Source: JBAZHE01 sp964547855
GTDB taxonomy: Bacteria > Patescibacteriota > Patescibacteriia > Patescibacteriales > WJLG01
Direction of reading: 5' to 3'
DNA: 64,000 nucleotides
Assembly: GCA_964547855.1 (NCBI GenBank)
Contig: CAZJPG010000001.1
Span: 1-64,000, forward strand
Below are positions 24,064 to 32,631 of the stretch, piece by piece (position 1 is the stretch's first letter; each line of letters begins with the position of its first letter). The translations under genes and the position numbers were made by a program. Under the pieces are notes generated by a model. The model made no database searches, had not been told where the DNA came from, and saw only the letters and a list, made by a program, of their open reading frames with translations.

Positions 24064-25122
24064 TTAGTGATTACCATCCTTATGCTTCTCCGCTTGCTTC
24101 ACTACCCAGCGCCAAAAATTCTTATTAGCCGACTTTGCCGCACTCTTAACCCCCTTGCCAACAGGCTTCGTTGGCAACAACAAGATCAACATTATATAAC
24201 GCCAGAATCTTATCCTCACCAAAACAACGACCACAAGCACAGACAACAATATCAAAGCAGCCAAGACCAACCACGGACCAGCGCCAAGAGACCTTGCGCT
24301 AGCACCAAGCACTCCTGGTTTTTCTACTGAGAAAGCTATTTCATAGAAATTAACGACTTCATTCTCTTTATAAACCTTTATCTTGCCCCAATACTGTCCT
24401 GGCGGTAGCTTGGTTGGAAAATCAGCGACCACTTCACCCACCGAAAAAGGCTTAACCTTCTTCATCGTCTTGTCCTCTCCTTCTTGTATCAACTTAGTTT
24501 TAGTTATGTCATAAACTTCCAAAGAAACTTTAGAAGGGGCGGTCTCCACATTGCCAGTATTCTCCACATTCATCACTACCCTAGTTCGATAAAATATCTT
24601 ATCGAACACCTTGGACCAAATTTTCCAATTCCAAGGTGGGCCGAGTTTTTCAAAGTCAGGAATAGACACCATGCGCACCAAAAAATTGGCATTAGAAACA
24701 TTTGTTAATGCCAAATCGATGTCTATCCTAGCGCCCAAAGCAATTGAGACGCCGCTGGCCTTGTCGCCATCAGGAAGGACCTTAATATTTATGTTACCAG
24801 AATAATTGCCCAACTCAGCGCTCTTCGGAATCTCAAAGGTAACTGTCATTGGAACCTGCAATTCACCTTTGGGCAATATAAACTCCTCGCCTTTATCTAT
24901 TTTTATCCACGACTCCATTTCAGTGGCATTCACCTTGATAGTGGCTTTTAGATCTTCTTCAGCCGAAGATCTAAGGAGCATTATCTTTACTGGATAGGTG
25001 GCACCAGGAGTCAATTGGTGGTTTTTGATACGCGGCGGAGATACACCAAAGCCGGCATGAGCAGCGTTCGCCCAACCAAAAAATAACAATAAAAATAGGA
25101 AAGGCGCTAATTTTCTTAGCAT
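24064..25122 (-). CDS. WxL-type/DUF916-like surface protein with C-terminal membrane anchor
   Basis: A 352-residue protein with signal peptide (about 1-23). Two immunoglobulin-like domains follow, the first starting FGVSPPRIKNHQL with the short motif typical of extracellular proteins that bind peptidoglycan in the WxL/DUF916 group. A membrane helix at about 280-302 and a basic cytoplasmic tail of about 50 residues close the protein. Three similar proteins lie at 56519-59696. It heads the operon that contains the dockerin and two cohesin genes, so it may help fix that complex to the wall. The family assignment rests on overall layout only. Confidence 0.65.
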   Translation of the reverse strand: MLRKLAPFLFLLLFFGWANAAHAGFGVSPPRIKNHQLTPGATYPVKIMLLRSSAEEDLKATIKVNATEMESWIKIDKGEEFILPKGELQVPMTVTFEIPKSAELGNYSGNINIKVLPDGDKASGVSIALGARIDIDLALTNVSNANFLVRMVSIPDFEKLGPPWNWKIWSKVFDKIFYRTRVVMNVENTGNVETAPSKVSLEVYDITKTKLIQEGEDKTMKKVKPFSVGEVVADFPTKLPPGQYWGKIKVYKENEVVNFYEIAFSVEKPGVLGASARSLGAGPWLVLAALILLSVLVVVVLVRIRFWRYIMLILLLPTKPVGKGVKSAAKSANKNFWRWVVKQAEKHKDGNH

Positions 25123-25167
25123 TTCCTTTTACCACAAAACACCCTTAATAGGCATTTGAATGGGTAT

Positions 25168-25176
25168 ATTATCACA
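25168..25176 (-). promoter_or_regulatory. Candidate extended -10 promoter of the cohesin/dockerin operon
   Basis: The minus strand reads TGTGATAAT about 45 bases before the first gene of the operon. The -35 is weak. Confidence 0.35.
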
Positions 25177-25279
25177 TCCTAAATCATACAATATAAGACC
25201 AACAATTGCAACTTGATTTTCTGGGGAAAAAATGGGTATTTCTATTAATCTCTTAAAAGGTCTTAATTTGACATCAACT

Positions 25280-25308
25280 AAAAAAGAGGGCGTAATGAAC
25301 GCCCTCTT
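25280..25308 (-). terminator. Rho-independent terminator of the 25325 gene
   Basis: AGAGGGCG and CGCCCTCT pair around a seven-base loop, followed on the minus strand by TTTTTT. It separates this gene from the next operon. Confidence 0.9.
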
Positions 25309-25324
25309 CAAAGAAATCTATTTA

Positions 25325-27094
25325 TCACGGATAATTCCAGTTTCCATCAAGATCTTCGACAACTGTAAAAGTATTTTCTCCGTCATAATCAGCTGATGGT
25401 ATTCCCAGAGGCACTAATATGCCCCAATAAATATCATCCGTCACATCCACTCCACTCGTTGGTCTACCAACAACTACATCAGCCGTGGCTGGGGTGGTTG
25501 AAGACATATTGGTTCCGACGCCATAAGCGAAGTTATTTATGCCCCACTCTTGGTTCTCTATGCCGATCAACTCCGGGCCAACTCCATTACGCAACATGTC
25601 TGTACCAGAAACATCCGCGTCTATCGGAGTGTTACCAAAATTAACTATGGTGGTCGTGCTATTATTTGTTCCAGTATCTAAACCGGCCTGAATTATGCCG
25701 TAATCGATCATGGTTTCTGTAACCTCCAAAGCGGCCGTAGAAATAACTTCTACTCCATCGACTGTTGTATAACTACCTGAACCGAAAGCTGCCTCATCCC
25801 AAGCGGTTATTCTGGCGAACCAAGATGTGGCAGCGGCAGCTGAATCAGCATCGGTTGGAACAGTATGGAACGCCATCGTAGTACTGCAAACAAAAGTAGC
25901 TGTAGCGTCATTGTCCGGATCGCCGGTACAACCACTCAAAAAACAATACGTAGCGGTTGTATGATAGCAATCATTATCATCGGCTGTGCAGTTAGCACCA
26001 CCAGAAACCGTACCTAAATATATAGTACTAGTAGCGCTAACCAAATCTGAACATCCATTATTATCCGTTATACTCGTCGAGCTCGCAAGCACGTCTGTGC
26101 CTGGGGCATTCTTGAGCCCAAGACCTATATTCTGCCCACCATTCAACGTTACATTGGAAACCGTTGGGGCCACATTTGTTATCGTATAAGTAGAAGTATC
26201 GCCATTGGCCGTACCAGCGAGATCATGCCAGTCTTTTATAAATACCCAGTAATTATAGGCCCTGTCTTTAGTTGGTGCAGTGTCTGTATAATCACAGCTC
26301 ACATCTGGAGCACTCGAAGACCCAGTACAGAGAGTCGTACTAGCGCAACCAGAAGCTAATGTCCAACTATTAGTAGAACAAACATACATCTCTATGTCGT
26401 CTGCCCCGCCAGTTATATCAGTATCTGTGGATTCTGCGAATATAGTAAAAGTTCCTCCGGGGTCTTGATTATCGACCGAAGTATAAGCATCTACCAGTGT
26501 TGGTGGGTGATTCACATAAAAAGGACTTCCACCGTCGCCGGACCCTTGAGCGCCAATCTTTGAACAACGCGGATCACCAAGATGATTATCGCAGACGAAG
26601 GCGTACCACTCCTGGGTTTCGCTTGCCACGTTCTTGACATCATTATACGTACAAGTAGCCTGTACGGTAGAGCTTGATTTGGCCGAACGACAAAGGCCAG
26701 AACCGCCTATACACCAAGGTTCTGGAGTAGCTATCGTCGAAGTCGCGGCGCTGCTAGTGCAAACTATCAACCAATAGTCATCGTCCTCTCCGTCGGTGGC
26801 AGTTCCCTGAAAACCTATACTAGCCCCAACATTGACTGGGGTGGTTGAAGTTGATGTCGGATTTTCGGTCGGACCAGCCGTAAACCATGGAGGAGCGTTC
26901 ATGACGGTGACGGTCGTGGATGCTTGGTCGGCCTTAGCGTCTAGGCCGAAATCTATGAAGCCTTTATTTTGATTCAAGCCAACTAGATCGAAATTCAAAT
27001 TAAAAGAAAACCCGACAAAGAAAAGATTGACGAGACAGATAATCACGAAAACCGGTAGTGAACGTTTGGCTTTTTCTTTTAATATTTTACCCAT
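25325..27094 (-). CDS. Modular Cys-containing surface protein
   Basis: A 589-residue secreted protein. An N-terminal hydrophobic helix (VFVIICLVNLFFVGF) is a signal or anchor. The mature part is low in charge and rich in Thr, Ser, Ala and Gly, with paired cysteines in Ig- or cadherin-like domains (repeated PP-T openings and C...C pairs). The last 500 or so residues are homologous to the C-terminus of the giant protein at 32632-49857: both contain NHPPT or NHRPT, TINNVAP or TITNVAP, YLGTVSGG or YLSSVSGG, and DVTDDIYWGI or DVTDNIYWGI near the end. The open frame begins at GTG 27115; I prefer the ATG at 27094, just before the basic part of the signal. Confidence 0.75.
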   Translation of the reverse strand: MGKILKEKAKRSLPVFVIICLVNLFFVGFSFNLNFDLVGLNQNKGFIDFGLDAKADQASTTVTVMNAPPWFTAGPTENPTSTSTTPVNVGASIGFQGTATDGEDDDYWLIVCTSSAATSTIATPEPWCIGGSGLCRSAKSSSTVQATCTYNDVKNVASETQEWYAFVCDNHLGDPRCSKIGAQGSGDGGSPFYVNHPPTLVDAYTSVDNQDPGGTFTIFAESTDTDITGGADDIEMYVCSTNSWTLASGCASTTLCTGSSSAPDVSCDYTDTAPTKDRAYNYWVFIKDWHDLAGTANGDTSTYTITNVAPTVSNVTLNGGQNIGLGLKNAPGTDVLASSTSITDNNGCSDLVSATSTIYLGTVSGGANCTADDNDCYHTTATYCFLSGCTGDPDNDATATFVCSTTMAFHTVPTDADSAAAATSWFARITAWDEAAFGSGSYTTVDGVEVISTAALEVTETMIDYGIIQAGLDTGTNNSTTTIVNFGNTPIDADVSGTDMLRNGVGPELIGIENQEWGINNFAYGVGTNMSSTTPATADVVVGRPTSGVDVTDDIYWGILVPLGIPSADYDGENTFTVVEDLDGNWNYP

Positions 27095-27115
27095 ATTCTT
27101 AAAAGCGCATGGCAC

Positions 27116-27124
27116 TTATCCACA
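27116..27124 (-). other. Perfect DnaA-box match in a leader
   Basis: TTATCCACA on the plus strand, a consensus DnaA box, in the 5' leader of the 25325 gene. Two more perfect matches are at 59823 and 61324. A single box is weak evidence. Confidence 0.3.
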
Positions 27125-27143
27125 GCCTATTATAACTTTTATA

Positions 27144-27152
27144 ATTATACCA
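27144..27152 (-). promoter_or_regulatory. Extended -10 promoter of the 25325 gene
   Basis: The minus strand reads TGGTATAAT, identical to the extended -10 of the major surface protein gene at 61145. The -35 is poor (T-rich). Confidence 0.6.
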
Positions 27153-27217
27153 TTTTTGATGGCAATAAAAAAGAATGTAGACCCTTTTTCTATTAAACAG
27201 CTGATATTAAATCAAAA

Positions 27218-27823
27218 TTAAACCTGATAAAAATACACATTGTCATCTCTGGTGTTTTCTTTCTCTTTTATAGTCAAAACCTTTTTATGGCGTATGAGAA
27301 AACCATACCAGACCTTTTTTGGTTCGACTTTAATAGTCTTTATTGGATCCAAATAAGGAATAATAAAACCAACGCTTATTATTACGGCATCGACACGTGG
27401 CTCGATCTTCAACTTGCGATAAAGCTCTCTTAAATCCTCTGGCGACAAGTAACAATAAACCACATTCGCCCTTTTAATATTTACCCTGTAATAATCACTG
27501 TGCAATATTCTCAACTTCTCCCTTTTCAATAAAGCTTGTAGCTTTGAAAGCCAAGCGCTAATAAGCCCACAATCCGCACCTATATATTCACCATCTGGCC
27601 ATTTCTTTCTGGCCAAAGGCAAAAAACCAGAGCGCCCATACCCCAAAGAATAAAATACGGGTTTTTCTGGTGGATCCAACTCCTTAAGTATTCTCTCAAT
27701 GACCTCCGGACGATGCGGAATGAACGGGACAAAGCCAAAAAATAAAAGATGCCGCAATATTAGCAATAAGCAAGTAAAGAACGTTGATACTATAACTATA
27801 ATGATTATTTCTAAAATTCCCAT
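27218..27823 (-). CDS. Membrane-tethered methyltransferase-like protein
   Basis: A protein of about 201 residues with one N-terminal membrane helix (LEIIIIVIVSTFFTCLLLIL). A Rossmann-like domain follows, and its layout resembles the FAM173/ATPSCKMT-type lysine methyltransferases. FYSLGYGRSGF stands at the glycine-rich motif I, GEYIGADCG at the acidic motif II, and HSDYYRVNIKRANVVYCYL at the post-motif region. Motif I has Ser in place of the usual Asp, so activity is uncertain. I take ATG 27823 as start, five bases after the previous stop; the open frame reaches 27847. It is the last gene of the ABC exporter operon. Confidence 0.6.
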   Translation of the reverse strand: MGILEIIIIVIVSTFFTCLLLILRHLLFFGFVPFIPHRPEVIERILKELDPPEKPVFYSLGYGRSGFLPLARKKWPDGEYIGADCGLISAWLSKLQALLKREKLRILHSDYYRVNIKRANVVYCYLSPEDLRELYRKLKIEPRVDAVIISVGFIIPYLDPIKTIKVEPKKVWYGFLIRHKKVLTIKEKENTRDDNVYFYQV

Positions 27824-27828
27824 TGTTT

Positions 27829-28404
27829 TCAGTTCCGAGAACGACACTCAAAGTATCCGTCGTTACTTAAAAAATAATTCAAATCATAAATAGCCTGCGA
27901 AAAAGCATCCTTATCTTGTCCATTATAAGAATCACCTGATGCTAGCTTGTACGTAAACCTATACCCTTTACAATCAGAAGACAGATCAGTCTCACCATCA
28001 TCAAGTTTATACGTACCATCAGTAAAAACCTTTATATGCAGCATTTCTACCGGATTGGAAGGATCTTTTATGTACAGAAAAGTAGCCTGATCCGGACCCT
28101 TTACTAAACGATAATTACCTTCTAAATAGTCCGGCATGGCAAAAGTCGCGTTTATGGGCAGTGACTCAAAAAAACTAATGCGCGACCAAGATGCCGCCGA
28201 CATCCTCATTTGCCTCGACTCCTCTACTTTTTGTTTCTGTATTTCAACTTTCTTCTCAGCTCCATTCTTAATAACAACGACCAATGTCGCAATGATTGCT
28301 AACACTAAAATTAAAACACCAGCCACTAACAGCTTCTTTTTGCTCCCATTAAAAGATTGACTTGAAAATGCTCCCCCTTTTTTATTCCAGGATTGAATGC
28401 CCAT
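27829..28404 (-). CDS. Hypothetical membrane protein
   Basis: A 191-residue protein with a basic N-terminus, one membrane helix (about 25-45) and a short coiled stretch (about 50-65, KKVEIQKQKVEE). An extracytoplasmic domain of about 120 residues follows, containing two cysteines. I recognise no family. It is flanked by the MacB-like permease and the methyltransferase-like gene. Above its start is a short A/T-rich tandem sequence (28416-28440, repeats of TTAATTC). Function unknown. Confidence 0.6.
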   Translation of the reverse strand: MGIQSWNKKGGAFSSQSFNGSKKKLLVAGVLILVLAIIATLVVVIKNGAEKKVEIQKQKVEESRQMRMSAASWSRISFFESLPINATFAMPDYLEGNYRLVKGPDQATFLYIKDPSNPVEMLHIKVFTDGTYKLDDGETDLSSDCKGYRFTYKLASGDSYNGQDKDAFSQAIYDLNYFLSNDGYFECRSRN

Positions 28405-28441
28405 AAAAAGGTTTATTCTTAATTCTTAATTCTTAATTTGA

Positions 28442-29635
28442 TTAACTATATCTAATAGCATCTAAAGGATTTAACAACGCCGCGCGTTTAGCCGGGAAAT
28501 ACCCAGTCAATGCTCCCAATAAAGCGGAGAATACCACCATAAAAGTTAAAAACCATAGTGGGAAATAGAAAAGATCGACAGCCACTCCGCCCATCCTCTT
28601 AGCTATCAAGCCTAAAGCAATATTAAAACCAACGCCACCGCCAACGCCGATCACCACACCAGATAAACCTCCAAAAAATCCCATAATAACAGCCTCGGCC
28701 AAAAACAATATCTCAATAGTCGCATTGGATGCACCAATAGTGCGCATAATGCCGATCTCTTTAGTACGCTCAAGCAAGGTAACGGTCATAGTGTTAAACA
28801 TGCCAATGGCCGAAACGATAAGGGCTATACCACCAAACACGGCCAACATGACCTGAATACCAGTAAATATCTTATTAGCTTGTTCGACTGTCTTAGACAA
28901 AGCATTAACTATAAATCCCTTATCCAAAAACTCCTTTTCCGCCTGATTTATAACTTCACGGCTAGTGACTTTGACGCGTACTCTTTCGTAATAAGGTATC
29001 GATATTTGACCAGAGAGTTCTTTCAATGGAATATAAGCGAATAAAGACGTCTCGTCATCGACTATGCCTTTAACCCTATACTGCTTATTTAGTGGAGTCT
29101 CTTGAACCTTGCCATCACTAGTCGGAACCAAAACTTTTATCGAGATATATTCCCCTACTATATCCTTGGCTTCTTTGTCAAAGAGTTTAAGGACAGCAGA
29201 AGATAGCACGATGCGATCGGCCTCATTGTCACTAAATAACTCACCATCGGAAACCTGAACACCGGCATAACGAAAATAATTAGAGTTGACGCTTTTTAAC
29301 ATTATACTGGCTGTAAGGTCGCCATAAGTGACGGACGAGCTAAAACTGGCCAAGGGAGAGACATCGTCAACATTGTTCATATCTTTAAAATCTTCGACTG
29401 CCTGATTATCGATCACGATTATTTGTGAAGGAGGCGTAACGACATCAAGAGACAACATGGCCTCTCCGAAAACGATCTTCTCCAAGAGAATCTTCTGCAA
29501 ACCATAACCAAGACCGACCAAGACCACAACAGCCGAAATGCCGACGCCGATACCTAAAATCGTCAACCAGGTTCTCATCGGTCTGGTGCGGAACATTCTA
29601 GTCGCCAAGGCGAATGTATCACTTGGTTTTATCAT
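28442..29635 (-). CDS. MacB-like ABC transporter permease
   Basis: A 397-residue permease of the MacB/FtsX type. It has one N-terminal membrane helix (about 20-45), a large extracellular MacB-type domain (about 46-265), then three helices near 270-300, 315-345 and 360-385. The typical ERTKEIGIMRTIGAS and the C-terminal PAKRAALLNPLDAIRY are present. Such systems do not move substrates through the membrane core; they transmit force to outside partners. It pairs with the ATPase gene, one base away. The FnIII protein upstream in the same operon is the likely external partner. Confidence 0.88.
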   Translation of the reverse strand: MIKPSDTFALATRMFRTRPMRTWLTILGIGVGISAVVVLVGLGYGLQKILLEKIVFGEAMLSLDVVTPPSQIIVIDNQAVEDFKDMNNVDDVSPLASFSSSVTYGDLTASIMLKSVNSNYFRYAGVQVSDGELFSDNEADRIVLSSAVLKLFDKEAKDIVGEYISIKVLVPTSDGKVQETPLNKQYRVKGIVDDETSLFAYIPLKELSGQISIPYYERVRVKVTSREVINQAEKEFLDKGFIVNALSKTVEQANKIFTGIQVMLAVFGGIALIVSAIGMFNTMTVTLLERTKEIGIMRTIGASNATIEILFLAEAVIMGFFGGLSGVVIGVGGGVGFNIALGLIAKRMGGVAVDLFYFPLWFLTFMVVFSALLGALTGYFPAKRAALLNPLDAIRYS

Positions 29636-29636
29636 A

Positions 29637-30956
29637 TTATGATTTATTGGCAGTATCCACTCCCTGTGTCAAAAGTTTTTCAAAATAAGAGACGATACTA
29701 AAAATTTGATCCGGCTTAAAACCAAGACCTTTCTTATCTACTGGTGCCTTTAATATTTCTTCAAGTTCTTCTTTGCGCAAAAGACCAGAGACACGATCTC
29801 GGACGAGCTGCTTTAACCTCATCTTCTTCTCGCGAGTCAACGCTACTTTAGTCTCTTCCATTATATAAAAAAGTATATCACTTATCACCTTGTCTTCGCG
29901 ATTATAGAAAACACCAGCGTTCATGCGACGACGATAACGGCGAACATCCTCTGACTGCTTTAATATCTGCTCGATCTTGTCAGACATCGCCTTAGCTCGA
30001 TCATCTGGAAGCCCTACTCCACCCTTAAGTATTGGGACTTTTAAATACTCATAAAAAGTGTCCCTACTAACTTTGCGTGAAAGCATTCTGGCGGTGGCCT
30101 TCTCTAGCCTGTCTAATTGCAAAAAATCCAAATCTTGAGTTAAATAATTGATTATGCTTTTCACCTTAAGTTCTTCTGGTTGGGAATAGGGATATATTTT
30201 TGATAATATTTCGATCTCTGTGACCAATACTTTTTGTTTATCAAACTTAGCGATCTGTGGTCTGTCGGGATTTGGCACCACACGAAGCAAACGCCCGTCC
30301 TTCATATAGAAAACGCGATGGCAATAATGCAACTGAGCAGCATTATGGGTGATCATAATAACCGTTTTCTTATCGCGATCGCTCAACTCCCTTAAATAAT
30401 CCATGACCTGATCGGATGATTTTGAATCAAGATTTCCGGTCGGCTCATCTGCCAAAAGAATGTCTGGGTTATTTACCATGGCGCGAGCGACGGAGACTCT
30501 TTGGCTCTGTCCTCCAGAGAGCAAAGCAGGATAAGTATCGGACTTCGTTCCCACACCAAAACGATCTAAAAGTTCCTGCGACCTTTTACGACGCTTTGGA
30601 TAAGGAGATCCCATGAATGTCTGGGGCAAGGCTACATTATCTATGACCGACAAAGAAGGTATCAAGAAAAACGCCTGATAAATAATACCTATGGTCTTAG
30701 CTTGATAGGTTACCATCTCGGCCGGAGAAAAAGCGTAAGGATTTTCACCCTTAACCAAAAGCTCGCCAGAAGACGGCTTTAAAACACCTAAAATAGCGTA
30801 AAATATAGTCGATTTTCCACATCCAGACGGACCGAAAAACGAAACGAATTCGCCAGGGAACACCTCCAAAGAGAAATCAGAAATCGCCTTGAATTCATTC
30901 TTTTTTCCAAGGTTATAGACGACTTCTGCGTTTTTTATTTTGATTATTGGATCCAT
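29637..30956 (-). CDS. MacB-type ABC ATPase with long C-terminal extension
   Basis: A 439-residue ATPase. The first 235 residues are a standard LolD/MacB-type ATPase: Walker A GPSGCGKST (42-50), signature LSGGQSQR near 149, Walker B LLADEPTGNLD near 170. About 200 residues follow that such ATPases normally lack. This extension is helical and strongly charged. It contains two similar blocks: one with YLKVPILKGGVGLPDDR near 310, the other with ILKAPVDKKGLGFKPDQ near 405. It may regulate the ATPase or bind a cytosolic partner. The start is four bases after the stop of the FnIII gene. Confidence 0.85.
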   Translation of the reverse strand: MDPIIKIKNAEVVYNLGKKNEFKAISDFSLEVFPGEFVSFFGPSGCGKSTIFYAILGVLKPSSGELLVKGENPYAFSPAEMVTYQAKTIGIIYQAFFLIPSLSVIDNVALPQTFMGSPYPKRRKRSQELLDRFGVGTKSDTYPALLSGGQSQRVSVARAMVNNPDILLADEPTGNLDSKSSDQVMDYLRELSDRDKKTVIMITHNAAQLHYCHRVFYMKDGRLLRVVPNPDRPQIAKFDKQKVLVTEIEILSKIYPYSQPEELKVKSIINYLTQDLDFLQLDRLEKATARMLSRKVSRDTFYEYLKVPILKGGVGLPDDRAKAMSDKIEQILKQSEDVRRYRRRMNAGVFYNREDKVISDILFYIMEETKVALTREKKMRLKQLVRDRVSGLLRKEELEEILKAPVDKKGLGFKPDQIFSIVSYFEKLLTQGVDTANKS

Positions 30957-30960
30957 TCTT

Positions 30961-32562
30961 TTATTTACCCATTTTTTTGACCCAGCCGAAGGTACCTTCG
31001 AAGTTCTTCAAGATAATGTCGATGATATTCTCCTCTCTGCTTGGGGTCAATATTATGAAATCACTGGAACGAGCCTTGTTCTCTACATCGTCATAGCATT
31101 CCACCCAAAACTTATATACGGTAGACGGCAAAAGATTGGTCGTTACTTGAGTATGCTTTTGAGTATAATCGGTCTCGATAGGCAATTCATCCACCTTGTC
31201 TGGGGCGGTCAATCCCTGATGAAAGAAAAACTTACAAACAGCCTGCTCGTCCGTTTCCCAAGAAACAATGGTCTGAACTTTATTATCCGACCCAGCATAC
31301 AAAGTAGACTCGGTCTTGACTTTAGATACGACCGGCGGTATCTCGTCTTTTATGGTCAAAAAGGTTATTGGTGCGCTTTTGGTCTTATCTCCGTGCTCAT
31401 TCTCTACGGTTATGACAGCCGAATAATAAGTATCGTATTTCAAACTAGTCAAGCGGACGTTATGAATCGTCGTAAAAGCGGACGAGCCCTCCATTCTAGT
31501 GTCGTTATTGTCCAGATTGGTGTACTCGACCAAAGAGGAGCAAGGAATGTTCGTGGTAAAAGTTATAGTCGCTGCATCCTCCTCTATCTTGGCTATACTA
31601 ATATTATATATCTCCGGCAAAACCGCCTTGGTCACGAAGACATGATCGGTCGAAGCACTCTTTTGACCAAGAGTTGTTTCCGAAGAGACCATAAAATGGT
31701 AAGTCGTGGCAGCATTTAAGCCGGTGACGGCAACTTCGTGATCAGTGACGGAATCTTCGAATTTACCCTCGGACCAACGGTAGGGATCTTCAACGGTCTC
31801 ATTGTACTCGCCTTCCTGAACTAAAGACACTACAGAATTAGCTTCCTTATTCGTTCTCCACTTTATGATAGCGTAATCCACGCCGGTCTCGACATCGATC
31901 TGATCAAGTATTATCTCCAACTTATCGGTCGCCGACTCGGCTTGTTGCTCTATTTGCTGTTGAATTATCTCCAGAACTTTCTCGCTCTGTACTTGATTTA
32001 TTTGCTGTAATATTTGAGTCAATTGTTCGGTTGTTATCTCTTCGTTGACCGGCATCTCGAATTGGCCTTCCGTGGTCGATGGTCCAGGATACTGCCCTTC
32101 CTGCTCCGAAGGACCAGGGGATTTGCCCTCTTGCTCGCTTATGTTTTCCTCTTTAATCACCCCCACCGTCGTAAATGTATAATCACTGGAAATCGTCTGA
32201 TTGCCATCTTGATCTGTCGATACCATACGAAAATAATACGTAGTATCAGGAGCTAAGTCATCTAATAATATTTCATGAACCTTTTTGTCATAAAAAGGAT
32301 CCCTAGCTATTCCATAATTACGATTCAAACCATAGTTGACCATCGAATCTGATTCTTCGTCGGTATTCCAGGTGATTATAGCCGAAGTGGCTGTCACCGA
32401 CTCTACCCGAGAATTATATATCTGCGGCGGGATCTTATCGTTCGATGCCGCTTCGGCGCGGTTAAAATCGAATGCCATCAAAACAAAGAAGGCTGTGACG
32501 AAACAAATCGCCAAAGAAAGAATGAAAACTACGCTATTCGCCCAAAAAATATTCTTATTCAT
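30961..32562 (-). CDS. Membrane-anchored protein with four fibronectin III domains
   Basis: A 533-residue protein. An N-terminal membrane helix (about 8-33) serves as anchor. It is followed by four fibronectin III-like domains: about 43-130, 215-305, 308-400 and 402-500. The first is of the purple-acid-phosphatase type (SAIITWNTDEESDSMVNYG). Between domains 1 and 2 lies a linker of about 80 residues, rich in Gln and Glu, with a short repeated SEQEG motif and a predicted coiled coil. I use ATG 32562; the frame can be opened at TTG 32574. It is the first gene of the ABC operon and probably the extracellular partner of the permease. A -10 box TATAAT lies at 32599-32604. Confidence 0.8.
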   Translation of the reverse strand: MNKNIFWANSVVFILSLAICFVTAFFVLMAFDFNRAEAASNDKIPPQIYNSRVESVTATSAIITWNTDEESDSMVNYGLNRNYGIARDPFYDKKVHEILLDDLAPDTTYYFRMVSTDQDGNQTISSDYTFTTVGVIKEENISEQEGKSPGPSEQEGQYPGPSTTEGQFEMPVNEEITTEQLTQILQQINQVQSEKVLEIIQQQIEQQAESATDKLEIILDQIDVETGVDYAIIKWRTNKEANSVVSLVQEGEYNETVEDPYRWSEGKFEDSVTDHEVAVTGLNAATTYHFMVSSETTLGQKSASTDHVFVTKAVLPEIYNISIAKIEEDAATITFTTNIPCSSLVEYTNLDNNDTRMEGSSAFTTIHNVRLTSLKYDTYYSAVITVENEHGDKTKSAPITFLTIKDEIPPVVSKVKTESTLYAGSDNKVQTIVSWETDEQAVCKFFFHQGLTAPDKVDELPIETDYTQKHTQVTTNLLPSTVYKFWVECYDDVENKARSSDFIILTPSREENIIDIILKNFEGTFGWVKKMGK

Positions 32563-32631
32563 CTTTGATACCAATAAAAACTTCTCCCCTTCTTAATTAT
32601 TATATACTAAATCGGAAAAAACCGGAAAGAA

